Origin: Clostridium sp. CS001
GTDB lineage: Bacteria > Bacillota > Clostridia > Clostridiales > Clostridiaceae
NCBI RefSeq assembly: GCF_020443565.1
Contig: NZ_JAIZZN010000006.1
Location: 1 to 64,000, forward strand
Direction of reading: 5' to 3'
Length of the DNA: 64,000 nt
Position numbers and translations under genes: made by a program. This document shows positions 1 to 8,899 of the stretch, in pieces. The notes beneath the pieces were generated by a model. It was not told where the DNA came from. It saw nothing but the letters and a program-made list of their open reading frames with translations, and did no database searches. Numbering within the stretch: position 1 is the first letter of the stretch; each line of letters starts with the position of its first letter.

Positions 1-57
1 TACAAAATGATAGATGCGGTTTATTTTTACACCACAAAGAAATTGCTTAATAATTAA
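1..57 (+). CDS. possible 3' end of an upstream gene
   Basis: Frame 1 is open from the first base for 18 codons and stops with TAA at 55-57; the tail reads Y-K-M-I-D-A-V-Y-F-Y and ends K-K-L-L-N-N. This is too short to assign a family. A hairpin at 184-226 could be its terminator. It may equally be chance reading, since only 54 bases are visible. Confidence 0.25.
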   Translation, partial: YKMIDAVYFYTTKKLLNN

Positions 58-379
58 AATTGAATATTAGAATTTGGAGGTTTATTGATCTCTTTTTTGT
101 TGTGCAAAAAATAAAAAAACCAATAATGATTAACCATAATTTTATAATTATTATTGATTTTTTTATAAAATCATTAGAAAAGAGGATGTCTTTTTTAATG
201 ATTAAATTAATCATTTTGAGACATCCCCCTTATCTCTTATATTCCCCTCTCAAGATCAATAATAGCAAGATAGGACGTTTTCCGGAGTGACTTTCAAAAT
301 GAAACGACTAAACTATTAAATTTAATTTAGAAATTCTTCTTTTGCAAGGCATGCATGAAAACTTCCTATCTCTTTTACA
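58..379. other. AT-rich intergenic stretch with one hairpin
   Basis: No convincing gene. The only structure I see is the hairpin at 184-226. A 76-codon open frame here has no ribosome binding site and a low-complexity Ile/Phe/Lys composition typical of AT-rich noncoding DNA, so I do not call it a gene. Confidence 0.5.
184..226. terminator. imperfect long hairpin
   Basis: GGATGTC at 184-190 pairs with GACATCC at 220-226, and AATGATTA inside pairs with TAATCATT, giving a long imperfect hairpin. It could terminate transcription entering from the left edge, or be the end remnant of an insertion element; no transposase remains to support the latter. Confidence 0.4.
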
Positions 380-931
380 CTATGTTTCCTTTAATGCATC
401 CCACTCTGGTCTTAATATCCCATACAAGTACATATCATACCGTTTGCCATCTCTATGAATAAATTCTCTGTAGACTCCTTCTCTTTTAAAACCTAATTTC
501 TCATATAGTTTTATTGCAGTTTCATTGTATTCAAGTACTGTAAGATATATTCTATGAAGATTTAACTCCTCAAAGCCAAACTCCATTGTTAATTTAAAAG
601 CCTCTTTTGCATAGCCAAGCCCTCTATGTTTTTTTTCACCAATTCCTATGTATATTAAAGCTGTTCCATTATTCCAAGATATATTTTCAAATCCTGTAAC
701 ACCGACAAATTCTTCAGCTTCAAGATTTTTTATAGCAAAAATGTAAGAAGAGTTGCTTTTTCTTATGTCGCTAACCATTTCTTTTACATCTTCTATATTC
801 TTAGGAATAGCACTTACAGTATCATAGTGACGCATGAATGATACGTCATTGTACCATCTTTGAAATTCAAAAACATCCTCTTCATTCAAAGACGTAAGTT
901 TTACTTTTTCTCCAACCAAAAGATTATTCAC
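380..931 (-). CDS. GNAT-family N-acetyltransferase (RimJ/RimL type)
   Basis: 183 residues. The whole protein fits the GNAT fold of the RimJ/RimL/SpeG branch: the acetyl-CoA pyrophosphate-binding motif A is seen as G-I-G-E-K-K-H-R-G-L-G-Y-A near residues 97-109, followed by the helix EAFKLTMEFGF and the motif B region ETAIKLYEKLGFKREG. It should transfer an acetyl group from acetyl-CoA to an amine, such as a protein N-terminus, a polyamine or a small amine; the substrate cannot be read from sequence. It starts at a GTG with an upstream AGGAAGG. It stands alone, transcribed away from its right neighbour's upstream region, with no clear partner. Confidence 0.85.
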   Translation of the reverse strand: MNNLLVGEKVKLTSLNEEDVFEFQRWYNDVSFMRHYDTVSAIPKNIEDVKEMVSDIRKSNSSYIFAIKNLEAEEFVGVTGFENISWNNGTALIYIGIGEKKHRGLGYAKEAFKLTMEFGFEELNLHRIYLTVLEYNETAIKLYEKLGFKREGVYREFIHRDGKRYDMYLYGILRPEWDALKET

Positions 932-1039
932 TATATAACCATCCTTCCTACTTTAACTTACAACTAAGTATAAGTTATCTTCAATAAAGTAGACTAGCTA
1001 TGAACTATGCCATTTTATTAAAAATAACTTATTAATCAT

Positions 1040-1050
1040 CACCTTCGGTG
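1040..1050 (-). repeat. GNA-triloop hairpin, copy A
   Basis: On the minus strand CACC-GAA-GGTG forms a 4-bp stem with a GAA triloop, eight bases after the stop codon of the DUF2156 gene, followed by ATGATTAA. The same arrangement (CACC/CATC stem, GNA loop, then ATGAYTTAA) recurs at 3182-3192 and 46870-46880. Too small to be a strong terminator. Confidence 0.5.
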
Positions 1051-1058
1051 TTGCAATA

Positions 1059-1955
1059 CTAACAGCTCAATATGTATTTTTTCTCTAGCTTATAAGGATA
1101 ATATGATAATTTAGATTTTCGAAGGCCTTCAATTCCAAGATCTTGCTCTCTATTAATTATCTTTACATCACTAAAATATCTTTCAATAAAAGTTTTATTA
1201 ATAAAGCTGTATATTCCCTTAAAATTCATATCTCCCTTTTCAATATGGATCACTGCCAAATCATCATTTAATTTTTCCCCTAAACTAAATGCTACAATTT
1301 CTTCACCTACATAAACAGCTATACCCTTAACATCAATAATATTTAGATTTTTTATAAGTCTTTTTATGCCAAGTAATTCATTACGAAGTACATTATCCTT
1401 ATTTTCTTCATACCATGATTCTGCTGCAAATATTACATCTTTTAATACCTCTTTATTCTCATAAGTAATGTCTTTAACTTCATAAGCATAATTCTTTATA
1501 AAAGAGTTATAGTGATTTTTCTTGCCATGAAGTTTCTTACCTGAAAGCTCCATAAGTTTTTCTGCTTCATATAAATAATCAAAATTATCTCTATCTTCCC
1601 TTATGCACATATCCAAAGTTTCACCATATATGTCTCTTATTTTTTCAATAAAAGTCTCTTCTAAATCTTTAAATAAATATGTCATACTATTTTCTTTCTT
1701 ATAATTGTTTAAAGCATCTATTATTTCTTTAAGATTTTCGTCTTTATAGCCCAAAGGCTGCATAAAGTAATATTTCCCATCAAAGTCCTTTTTTCTTATT
1801 ATTAATGCCTCTTTATAAATAGTAAAACAAATATCACAGGCTTCTCCCCATATATATAAAGTTGTGAAAGAATATTCACAACTTAGGAATTTATATGGAA
1901 ATATAAACTTATCTATTATACTCTTATCTTCTATTGTAATTCTTTTAAAATTCAT
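1059..1955 (-). CDS. DUF2156 domain protein (phosphatidylglycerol lysyltransferase C-terminal-like)
   Basis: 298 residues, soluble. The full length matches the DUF2156 pattern: an N-terminal segment F-I-F-P-Y-K-F-L-S-C-E-Y-S-F-T-T-L-Y-I-W characteristic of the family, and a double-GNAT-like core in which I-A-V-Y-V-G-E-E-I-V-A-F-S-L-G and H-I-E-K-G-D form the second half. The related domain in MprF transfers aminoacyl groups from tRNA to lipids, but this stand-alone form lacks the membrane flippase part and its substrate is unknown. The ATG is preceded by GGGGAAAGG. No operon partner; the adjacent gene on the left is in its own unit. Confidence 0.75.
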   Translation of the reverse strand: MNFKRITIEDKSIIDKFIFPYKFLSCEYSFTTLYIWGEACDICFTIYKEALIIRKKDFDGKYYFMQPLGYKDENLKEIIDALNNYKKENSMTYLFKDLEETFIEKIRDIYGETLDMCIREDRDNFDYLYEAEKLMELSGKKLHGKKNHYNSFIKNYAYEVKDITYENKEVLKDVIFAAESWYEENKDNVLRNELLGIKRLIKNLNIIDVKGIAVYVGEEIVAFSLGEKLNDDLAVIHIEKGDMNFKGIYSFINKTFIERYFSDVKIINREQDLGIEGLRKSKLSYYPYKLEKKYILSC

Positions 1956-2353
1956 AATATCAACCTTTCCCCTTATGATATGTCATAAATATCGTCATTT
2001 TTACACTTATATTAATTTTAGACCGTTTGCCCATTATTTACAAGTAGATACCTTTTTGAACTATAGTTACCAAATAGGTACTCCGCATTACAAAGTGATT
2101 TAATTTTCCTTTTCTGAATTTATATTAACCACATTTGGTGATGCAATTATTGGATTTTACATTTATAATATTATCATATAATATAGTATAATGTACTAAT
2201 ATGATATCATATTACTAAATGAAGAACATTAAAATAAATAACAAACCAACTTTAATTCGCAAATTATTTATATCATTCCCTTATAGTGTTTTTATACAAC
2301 TACTTTTTCTAATCTTAATGTACTTATTAATTAATGTAGGAGGTGATTTACAC
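1956..2353. promoter_or_regulatory. intergenic region upstream of ccdA
   Basis: Between the divergent DUF2156 gene and ccdA. It contains a dense run of TATAAT-like boxes around 2165-2200 that probably holds the ccdA promoter, and a loosely similar hairpin-like stretch (CACATTTGGTGATG) at 2130-2143. If ccdA starts at its upstream ATG (2219) instead of the TTG at 2354, the last 135 bases would be coding for a hydrophobic extension, but that ATG has no ribosome binding site. Confidence 0.4.
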
Positions 2354-3058
2354 TTGAACAATATTTCTCTAATATTAGCATTTTCAGCCGGCCTCCTTTC
2401 CTTTTTATCGCCTTGTGTTTTACCACTAGTACCAGCTTACATAAGCTATTTAACTGGAATAGCCGTGAATGAGCTTGATAATAAAAATGCTAAATTAAAT
2501 GTATTGTATAAATCTTTTGGATTCGTTATTGGTTTTTCTTTTATCTTTATTTTGATGGGTGCCTCTATTACCTCATTAGGTAAGCTTTTATTTTTAAATA
2601 AACATATATTTAGACAAATCGGTGGCTCTCTAATGATATTGTTTGGACTTCATACCATTGGTTTATTAAAGATTAAACTACTTTATAGAGAAAAAAGATT
2701 CTTATCCTTTAATAGAGCTTCTGGTAAATTCGGCTCTGTCCTTATGGGAATGGCCTTTGCCGCTGGTTGGACTCCTTGCATTGGACCTATTCTATCACCT
2801 ATACTTATGTATGCTAGCAGCTTTGAAACTATTAGCCTTGGGATACTTTTACTTTCAGTATATTCATTGGGTCTTGCAGTTCCCTTTATGTTAACTGCGC
2901 TTGCAATAGGAAGCTTTACAAAGCATAAAAATAAAATCTTTAAATATTTACCAGCTATATCTATAATAAGCGGAGTGATTCTAGTTATAATGGGTGTTTT
3001 GATTTTCACAAATAAAGTAAGCATTTTAAGTCGTTACTTGAATTTCTTTAATTTCTAA
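2354..3058 (+). CDS. ccdA: CcdA/DsbD-type thiol-disulfide transmembrane protein
   Basis: I start at TTG 2354 because TAGGAGGTGAT lies immediately before it at normal spacing, giving 234 residues, the usual CcdA length; an in-frame ATG at 2219 has no ribosome binding site. The protein has about six membrane segments. The two redox cysteines are visible in S-P-C-V-L-P in the first helix and T-P-C-I-G-P in the fourth, the classic CcdA pattern. It passes electrons from cytoplasmic thioredoxin across the membrane to an extracytoplasmic thioredoxin-like protein. The TlpA-like protein encoded 174 bases downstream is its obvious partner. No cytochrome c maturation genes are present, so the pair more likely serves general disulfide reduction or a sporulation or stress role than cytochrome assembly. 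Confidence 0.88.
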   Translation: MNNISLILAFSAGLLSFLSPCVLPLVPAYISYLTGIAVNELDNKNAKLNVLYKSFGFVIGFSFIFILMGASITSLGKLLFLNKHIFRQIGGSLMILFGLHTIGLLKIKLLYREKRFLSFNRASGKFGSVLMGMAFAAGWTPCIGPILSPILMYASSFETISLGILLLSVYSLGLAVPFMLTALAIGSFTKHKNKIFKYLPAISIISGVILVIMGVLIFTNKVSILSRYLNFFNF

Positions 3059-3066
3059 CCACATCT

Positions 3067-3192
3067 TTAACAACATTTTGGAAGCTTCAAGTCCGCCATC
3101 TTCTATAAGTGACAGTTGCCTAGCCCAGAAAGGTCACTTTGATGCAATCTAAATCTGCTTCCAAAGTTGTTAATATTTCAGCATCGCAGATG
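3067..3192 (+). other. structured intergenic element between ccdA and tlpA
   Basis: TTAACAAC (3067-3074) pairs with GTTGTTAA (3166-3173), and TTGGAAGC (3078-3085) pairs with GCTTCCAA (3157-3164), making a 16-bp outer stem with a small internal loop. Inside, AAGTGAC (3107-3113) pairs with GTCACTT (3133-3139). A second small hairpin CATC-GCA-GATG follows at 3182-3192. I could not match it to a riboswitch class I know. It could be a regulatory RNA, an mRNA-stability element or a small inverted-repeat mobile element whose termini start and end with TTAA. Confidence 0.55.
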
Positions 3193-3232
3193 ATGATTTA
3201 ACGCAATACTTAAACTAATTGGAGGGTGAATA

Positions 3233-3835
3233 ATGAAAAAAATAATTTGGCCGTTAATATTTATTTTAATATTTGGTATAAGTATTTATACTGTAACTAA
3301 TTACAATAAAAACAAATCAAAGGATTCAGACATAATAACTAAAGAAACTCCTACACAAAGCACTACAGTTCCAAATGAAAGTACAGATATTAAAAAAGAT
3401 AATCCTACCGAAATCGTTACTAATCCAGAAAAGATAGCTGCTTTGGATTTCAAACTGAAAGATTTAAATGGAAAAGATGTATCTCTTAGCGATTTTAAAG
3501 GTAAAAAAGTAATGTTAAACTTTTGGGCAAGTTGGTGTCGTCCTTGCATGTCTGAAATGCCTGATATTCAAAAATTATATAATGAAACTAAAGATTCTGA
3601 TTTAGTGATCCTAGCTGTAAATCTTAGCGAGGATAAAGCCACAGTAAAATCTTTTGCAGATATCAATAAATATAACTTTACAATTTTATTAGATTCAGAA
3701 GAAAATGTAGGTAGACAATATACCATTACCGCTATCCCAACCACCTTCTTTATAGATAAAGAAGGTAATATTATATCAACAGTAAAAGGTGCTATTACTC
3801 TTGAAAAAATGAGGATGTATATTAGTAAATTATAA
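3233..3835 (+). CDS. TlpA/ResA-like membrane-anchored thioredoxin
   Basis: 200 residues. Residues about 4-22 form an uncleaved-looking signal anchor; residues about 25-65 are a Ser/Thr/Lys/Pro-rich linker; residues about 70-200 are a TlpA/ResA-type thioredoxin fold. The active site is W-A-S-W-C-R-P-C near residues 97-104 and the cis-proline is in A-I-P-T-T-F-F-I-D. There is no lipobox cysteine after the anchor. It should reduce or exchange disulfides of extracytoplasmic proteins with electrons supplied by CcdA. ATG is preceded by GGAGGGTG. The gene is followed by a strong terminator, so ccdA and this gene form a closed unit with the structured element between them. Confidence 0.88.
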   Translation: MKKIIWPLIFILIFGISIYTVTNYNKNKSKDSDIITKETPTQSTTVPNESTDIKKDNPTEIVTNPEKIAALDFKLKDLNGKDVSLSDFKGKKVMLNFWASWCRPCMSEMPDIQKLYNETKDSDLVILAVNLSEDKATVKSFADINKYNFTILLDSEENVGRQYTITAIPTTFFIDKEGNIISTVKGAITLEKMRMYISKL

Positions 3836-3877
3836 AATTATGTGGTGAATAAGCTACATTTTAGTACAATCAATTAT

Positions 3878-3921
3878 AAAAAGCTTCTGAGCAATTCATA
3901 CGAATTGCTCAGAAGCTTTTT
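3878..3921. terminator. bidirectional terminator
   Basis: Perfect 20-bp stem: AAAAAGCTTCTGAGCAATTC at 3878-3897 pairs with its complement at 3902-3921. The A- and T-tracts on both sides let it serve both the thioredoxin gene (+) and the hybrid kinase (-), which converge here. Confidence 0.92.
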
Positions 3922-3927
3922 ATGGTT

Positions 3928-6900
3928 CTATTTATATATATCAGAGAATTCTATTGATAGATTTTCTTCATATTTGGCATCAAGTACCTCTTTGTTATTA
4001 AGATTTCTTTCTTCTTGCTCTTTATCAACCAATCTAACTGGTAGTGTTATAATAAACTCACTTCCCTGTCCCTCAATGCTATTTGCATAAATTTTACCCT
4101 CATGCATTTCTACAAGGGATTTTACCAGTGCAAGCCCTATTCCACTGCCTTCATTTTGTCTTGATGTAGATTTATCAATTTGTGCAAAACGCTGAAAAAT
4201 AAATTCTAATCTGTCTTTTGGAATTCCTACACCTGTGTCCTTTATAGATATCTCAACAAAATCACCCTTATCATAAATATTAACTAGGATACTTCCATTT
4301 ATCTGCGTAAATTTAACTGCATTAGATAATAAATTTAATATTATTCTTTCAATTTTCTCTTCATCAAATGCCATTATCTTTTCTTCTACATCCGTATCAA
4401 ATATAAGAGTTATCCCGCGGCTTTTTATATATTCAGCTACGGATTGAGATATTTCCTCTATAACATAGACTATGTCACCATTTCTTAAAAGAGGCCTAAT
4501 GTAGTTTCCCTCTATTTTAGTGGTGTCTATTATATTATTTATAAGTCTTAATAATCTTAGGGAATTCTGATTCATTATATTAATATAATATATGATCTTT
4601 TCATCCCCTAATTTCTTTGATCCATCAAGGGATTTTAATAGTTGTATTGCGCTACAAATTACATTTAAAGGTGTTCTAAGCTCGTGTGACATATTAGCAA
4701 TAAATTCTGTTTTCACTTTATCATACGCCCTAAGTTCTTCAACTAATCTACTACTTTCTCCACTTTGCGCACTTAGTATTTCAACTTGATTTTTAGCTAT
4801 TCCAAGCTCATGGACTAATGACAATGCTTGTTTTACTGAATGCTTTAAGGTTATCAAAGTATTTATTCTAGCTAATAGTTCAATCTTATCAAAGGGTTTC
4901 TTTAAATAATCATTTGCACCACACTCAAAGGATATAACTAAATTCTCTACTTTGCTATCTGCAGTCATAATTAACACTGGCAATTCAAAAATAGACTGTC
5001 TTTCACGAATAATTTGACATACCTCATACCCTGAAATATCAGGCATCATCATATCAAGGATTACTAAATCTAAATCTGAATTTTCATCTATTAGCTTTAA
5101 TGCTTCGCTGCCGCTTGATGATTCTAAACATTCAAAAGTATCGTTTGTTAGGAACTTCTTTAACACCTTACGATTTACATACTCATCATCAACTATTAAA
5201 ATCTTATACTTATCTTTACCACTTGTCTTTATATTTTCTTCAACAATCTTTTTAGCATCTTCCATAGACATATTTGCAATACTAGGCTTTATTTCTAAAG
5301 GTTTTAAATGCTCATCTCCCCTATCTTTAGTTTCTTCATGTTCTTTACTATAATAGCTTTCTTGCTTATTACCTTCTAGTTGCTTAATGGTACATAACGG
5401 AAGTGTAAAAACAAATTCACTTCCTTTCCCTACAACTGATGAAACCTCTATTGTTCCACCCTGTATTTCAATAAGTTCTTTAGTTACATAAAGACCTATT
5501 CCTGTCCCACCATACTTCTCAGAAATTCCTTCTACCTGCTCATATCGATTAAATATCTTCTGAAGTTTCTGCTCTGGAATTCCTATTCCTGTATCCTTAA
5601 TACAAAACTGAACAAAGGAATCTTTTATAGTATATGATAAGGTTATTTCACCCTCACGTGTAAATTTCATAGCATTACTCAGTAAATTATATAAAATTTG
5701 CTGTATCCTGTCTTCATCTCCAAATACATAAGGCGCGTTTTTATCAATATTATTTGTAAAAGTAAGATTTTTATTATTTATAGATATCTGACTAAACTTT
5801 ATTACCATTTCTACAACACTACATACATTGACTGCTTTCCTATGTAACTCAATTCCATTATTTTTAAGTTTAGAAAACATCATCATATCATTTACCAGGT
5901 TAGATAGCCTTTTAGCGCTAGCATTTACCAAAAACAAATCTTCTCTAAGCTCCATATCTAAACTGGCATCCTCATTATTTACTATGCCTTCGGTTAATCC
6001 AATAATTCCATTAAGCGGAGTTTTTAGTTCGTGAGAAGTTACAGCAAGAAAATCATCCTTTAACTCATTCAAGGATTTAAGATTAGCACTAACATCCTCA
6101 ATATTAGAAAGTTCATTTGCTTGACGTTTTGATAAAATATAAAAATTTATAATTATAAATATTAAAGTCCCTATGGACGCTAAAGAATTTGTAATTATAA
6201 TGCTATATTCATATAATATATCATTAACTCTTGTAATAAATAATGCAAATAATCCCACCACAACAATATAGTCAGTTTGTCCACTCTTTATATATGTTTT
6301 AGAAATCTTGAACATCATATAAAGTATAGCTGCAAGGGAAAATACTTCAAATGGAGCTATAACATATAAATAATATTCCATGGGCATGAACAAAACAATA
6401 ACTGAATATGCTACAGCTATATAATTAGATAATCTAACTAACCAACTTGCCATGATTTCCTTATAGGAGTTATGTACAAACAGAATGATAAATGGAATAT
6501 AAGCGTAGAATGTCCAAACTTTTATTTTTCCAGACACAGTATAATTAAAATAAGGTAATAGTGAAATTATAAAACCTTCACCAATAAACAATGTTCTTAT
6601 GGCAATAATTACGCATATAATTGCAAAATATAATTGAGTTTTATCTTTTTTTCTATTAATAAATACCCCAAGGCTATATATAGCACCCATAATGCTGCAT
6701 CCAAAAACAAATAAACTTAAAGCAATATTCCTCTCCCTAGTAGCTGCAACCTTCTCTGCACCACCTAATATCAATGTATCTATGTATCCAATTTCATTAT
6801 AGAAATTGCTAACTTTAAGTACTAAATATGCTTCACCATTTTCCACATAAAAAGAGCCCATTGCTGGTACTAATTGAGGGATCATTTCACTTTTAGTTTT

Positions 6901-7347
6901 TCCAACCCTCCCCACAAAAGTTATTAACTTATCCCCAGCCCAAAGTTCATATGCACTTTGAATATAGTCTACTTTTACTGAATAAAGCTCATTAGTATCA
7001 TTCATGAGTATCTTTAATCTATAAGTAGCATATCCCTTCTTCCCAAAGATAGCTGGGAAGGTTTGATACTTAATTGTTTCCATAGAATCACTTTTAATTT
7101 TTTTTGGAATTCCCAATTCACTATCATATACCTCCCATTCCCCATTAAGTTTTATCATTCCATCCCTTTCAAAATCCCAATTCCTTAGATCTAGTATTCC
7201 TTTACTTGCTAAAGGAATACTCTTGTTTGTATGGCTAATCTCACTGCTACTTTTAATTATCATAAGAAATATAATTAAAGTTATGGCTAGTAAAATAAAT
7301 AATTTACTTTTATATGACTTAACTCTATCAAGCTTAACTTGTACCAT
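3928..7347 (-). CDS. hybrid sensor histidine kinase with 7TMR-DISM input, receiver and two kinase cores
   Basis: 1139 residues. Order: membrane segment about 15-32; extracytoplasmic DISMED2-like region about 45-200; seven-helix 7TMR-DISM membrane block about 205-405; first HisKA with H439 in S-H-E-L-K-T-P-L-N; first HATPase with N-box N-L-L-S-N and D-T-G-I-G-I; receiver about 714-830 with acidic pair D720/D721, phospho-acceptor D765, T795 and K817; second HisKA with H888 in S-H-E-L-R-T-P-L-N; second HATPase ending near 1105. All catalytic motifs of both kinases look intact, so either half could phosphorylate the receiver. No output domain and no cognate regulator nearby. DISM extracellular domains resemble carbohydrate-binding folds, so a sugar-like ligand is a guess. 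Start ATG has AAGGAG at good spacing. Confidence 0.9.
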   Translation of the reverse strand: MVQVKLDRVKSYKSKLFILLAITLIIFLMIIKSSSEISHTNKSIPLASKGILDLRNWDFERDGMIKLNGEWEVYDSELGIPKKIKSDSMETIKYQTFPAIFGKKGYATYRLKILMNDTNELYSVKVDYIQSAYELWAGDKLITFVGRVGKTKSEMIPQLVPAMGSFYVENGEAYLVLKVSNFYNEIGYIDTLILGGAEKVAATRERNIALSLFVFGCSIMGAIYSLGVFINRKKDKTQLYFAIICVIIAIRTLFIGEGFIISLLPYFNYTVSGKIKVWTFYAYIPFIILFVHNSYKEIMASWLVRLSNYIAVAYSVIVLFMPMEYYLYVIAPFEVFSLAAILYMMFKISKTYIKSGQTDYIVVVGLFALFITRVNDILYEYSIIITNSLASIGTLIFIIINFYILSKRQANELSNIEDVSANLKSLNELKDDFLAVTSHELKTPLNGIIGLTEGIVNNEDASLDMELREDLFLVNASAKRLSNLVNDMMMFSKLKNNGIELHRKAVNVCSVVEMVIKFSQISINNKNLTFTNNIDKNAPYVFGDEDRIQQILYNLLSNAMKFTREGEITLSYTIKDSFVQFCIKDTGIGIPEQKLQKIFNRYEQVEGISEKYGGTGIGLYVTKELIEIQGGTIEVSSVVGKGSEFVFTLPLCTIKQLEGNKQESYYSKEHEETKDRGDEHLKPLEIKPSIANMSMEDAKKIVEENIKTSGKDKYKILIVDDEYVNRKVLKKFLTNDTFECLESSSGSEALKLIDENSDLDLVILDMMMPDISGYEVCQIIRERQSIFELPVLIMTADSKVENLVISFECGANDYLKKPFDKIELLARINTLITLKHSVKQALSLVHELGIAKNQVEILSAQSGESSRLVEELRAYDKVKTEFIANMSHELRTPLNVICSAIQLLKSLDGSKKLGDEKIIYYINIMNQNSLRLLRLINNIIDTTKIEGNYIRPLLRNGDIVYVIEEISQSVAEYIKSRGITLIFDTDVEEKIMAFDEEKIERIILNLLSNAVKFTQINGSILVNIYDKGDFVEISIKDTGVGIPKDRLEFIFQRFAQIDKSTSRQNEGSGIGLALVKSLVEMHEGKIYANSIEGQGSEFIITLPVRLVDKEQEERNLNNKEVLDAKYEENLSIEFSDIYK

Positions 7348-7601
7348 GAATTTACTCCTTTGTTAATTATATTTATAATAACTTTTTAAGCTATACGCAC
7401 AATATATAATAACATATAAAATGTCATATTAAATAGTATATATGTATAAATGTTATTTTTTCACTGAAAGATTTCTTACATATTTCAGTTTTATATGTAA
7501 GTATATACATTTTTTATAGTTTTCATTATAAATTTATTTGAATAGCCTTAAATTTATGGTATAATTTTAATAGGTTATATTTTAAGGAGTGTGAACATAT
7601 T

Positions 7602-8846
7602 ATGGACCCCGAGGGTACGTGGCAAATTATATCTTTAGCAATTTTATTAATGTTTTCAGCATTTTTCTCTGCTTCTGAAACAGCTTTGATGTCTTTAAGC
7701 AAAATTAGGTTAAGGCACATGGTAGAATCAGAGATTAAGGGAGCCGATGGAATTGATAAGTTACTTAAAAATCCTACTAAGCTTTTAGGTGGTATTTTAG
7801 TAGGAAATAACATTGCAAATATCGGTGCTTCTGCACTAGCAACTTCCCTTGCAATTAAATATTGGGGAGCTACTGGCGTCGCTATTGCAACAGTTGTAAT
7901 GACAATTCTTGTATTGATCTTTGGAGAAATAACACCAAAGTCACTAGCTGCACAAAATTCCGAAAAAATTTCTTTGAAAGTTGCTGGACCAATACGTCTA
8001 ATTACCTTCATTTTAAATCCGATTATTGTAGTATTAATTTTTATAACTAATAGCTTTATAAAAATACTTGGTGGAGACCCCGATAAGCAAAGACCCTTTA
8101 TTACTGAAGAGGAATTGAAAACAATGGTAAGTGTCAGTCACGAAGAAGGAGTTTTGGAAGGTGAAGAAAAGCAAATGATCTATAATGTATTTGAATTTGG
8201 AGACTCACAGGCAAAAGATGTCATGACTCCAAGAACTGATATGATTGTAGCCAATATAAACTCAACTTATAGTGAACTTATAACAATTTTCAAAGAAGAG
8301 CAATTTTCTAGAATGCCCATATTTGAAGACACTGTAGATAATATTGTTGGAATTTTATACATTAAGGATTTAATTTTCTTTGAGGATGAAAAAGAAGAAT
8401 TTAGTATAGAAAAACATATGCGTGCACCATATTTTACTTATGAGTTTAAAAGCACTGTTGATTTATTTGCAGACATGCGTGCAAAACGTGCACCTATAGC
8501 AATTCTACTAGATGAATATGGTGGTACTGCTGGACTTGTTACAATTGAAGATTTAGTAGAAGAAATCGTTGGAGATATAGAAGATGAATACGACGATGAT
8601 GATGATAAAATTGAAGTTATTAAAGAAGATGAATTTATCGTTGATGGTGATACAAAAATAAGCATGGTAAATGAAATGATAGGATTAAATATAGAGTCAG
8701 AGGACTTCGATTCCATAGGTGGTTTCGTTACAGGCATACTTGGAAGGCTTCCAAAGACAGGTGAAACAATACATTATAACGATACAAAGTTTATCATACA
8801 AAGTACTAATAAGAACCGGATAATAAAAATTAAAATTATAACATAA
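7602..8846 (+). CDS. CNNM/CorC-family transporter (DUF21-CBS-CBS-CorC_HlyC)
   Basis: 414 residues, standard length. Residues about 1-190 are the DUF21/CNNM membrane domain, with S-A-S-E-T-A-L-M-S at residues about 26-34 and a second conserved stretch V-G-N-N-I-A-N. Residues about 205-335 are a tandem CBS pair (M-T-P-R-T-D-M-I begins it; L-L-D-E-Y-G-G-T-A-G-L-V-T ends it). The C-terminal CorC_HlyC domain follows an acidic linker rich in Asp. The family is annotated as hemolysin in old databases, but studied members move Mg2+ or Na+/Mg2+. It is transcribed alone and ends at a strong shared terminator. Confidence 0.9.
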   Translation: MDPEGTWQIISLAILLMFSAFFSASETALMSLSKIRLRHMVESEIKGADGIDKLLKNPTKLLGGILVGNNIANIGASALATSLAIKYWGATGVAIATVVMTILVLIFGEITPKSLAAQNSEKISLKVAGPIRLITFILNPIIVVLIFITNSFIKILGGDPDKQRPFITEEELKTMVSVSHEEGVLEGEEKQMIYNVFEFGDSQAKDVMTPRTDMIVANINSTYSELITIFKEEQFSRMPIFEDTVDNIVGILYIKDLIFFEDEKEEFSIEKHMRAPYFTYEFKSTVDLFADMRAKRAPIAILLDEYGGTAGLVTIEDLVEEIVGDIEDEYDDDDDKIEVIKEDEFIVDGDTKISMVNEMIGLNIESEDFDSIGGFVTGILGRLPKTGETIHYNDTKFIIQSTNKNRIIKIKIIT

Positions 8847-8853
8847 AATAAAT

Positions 8854-8898
8854 AAAAAGTACCCTAAACATAAGAATTCTATGTTTAGGGTACTTTTT
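8854..8898. terminator. bidirectional terminator
   Basis: 19-bp stem: AAAAAGTACCCTAAACATA at 8854-8872 pairs with its complement at 8880-8898, with a short loop. It sits between the convergent CNNM and helicase genes and touches the helicase stop codon. Confidence 0.92.
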
Positions 8899-8899
8899 A

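Noticed and set aside
7526-8011. 161-codon frame antisense to the CNNM gene
   Set aside because: Shadow of a conserved coding region; no start signal and no recognisable domain.
8590-8612. Asp-rich stretch D-D-D-D-D-K in the CNNM protein
   Set aside because: Looks like an enterokinase site but is just the acidic linker common before CorC_HlyC domains.
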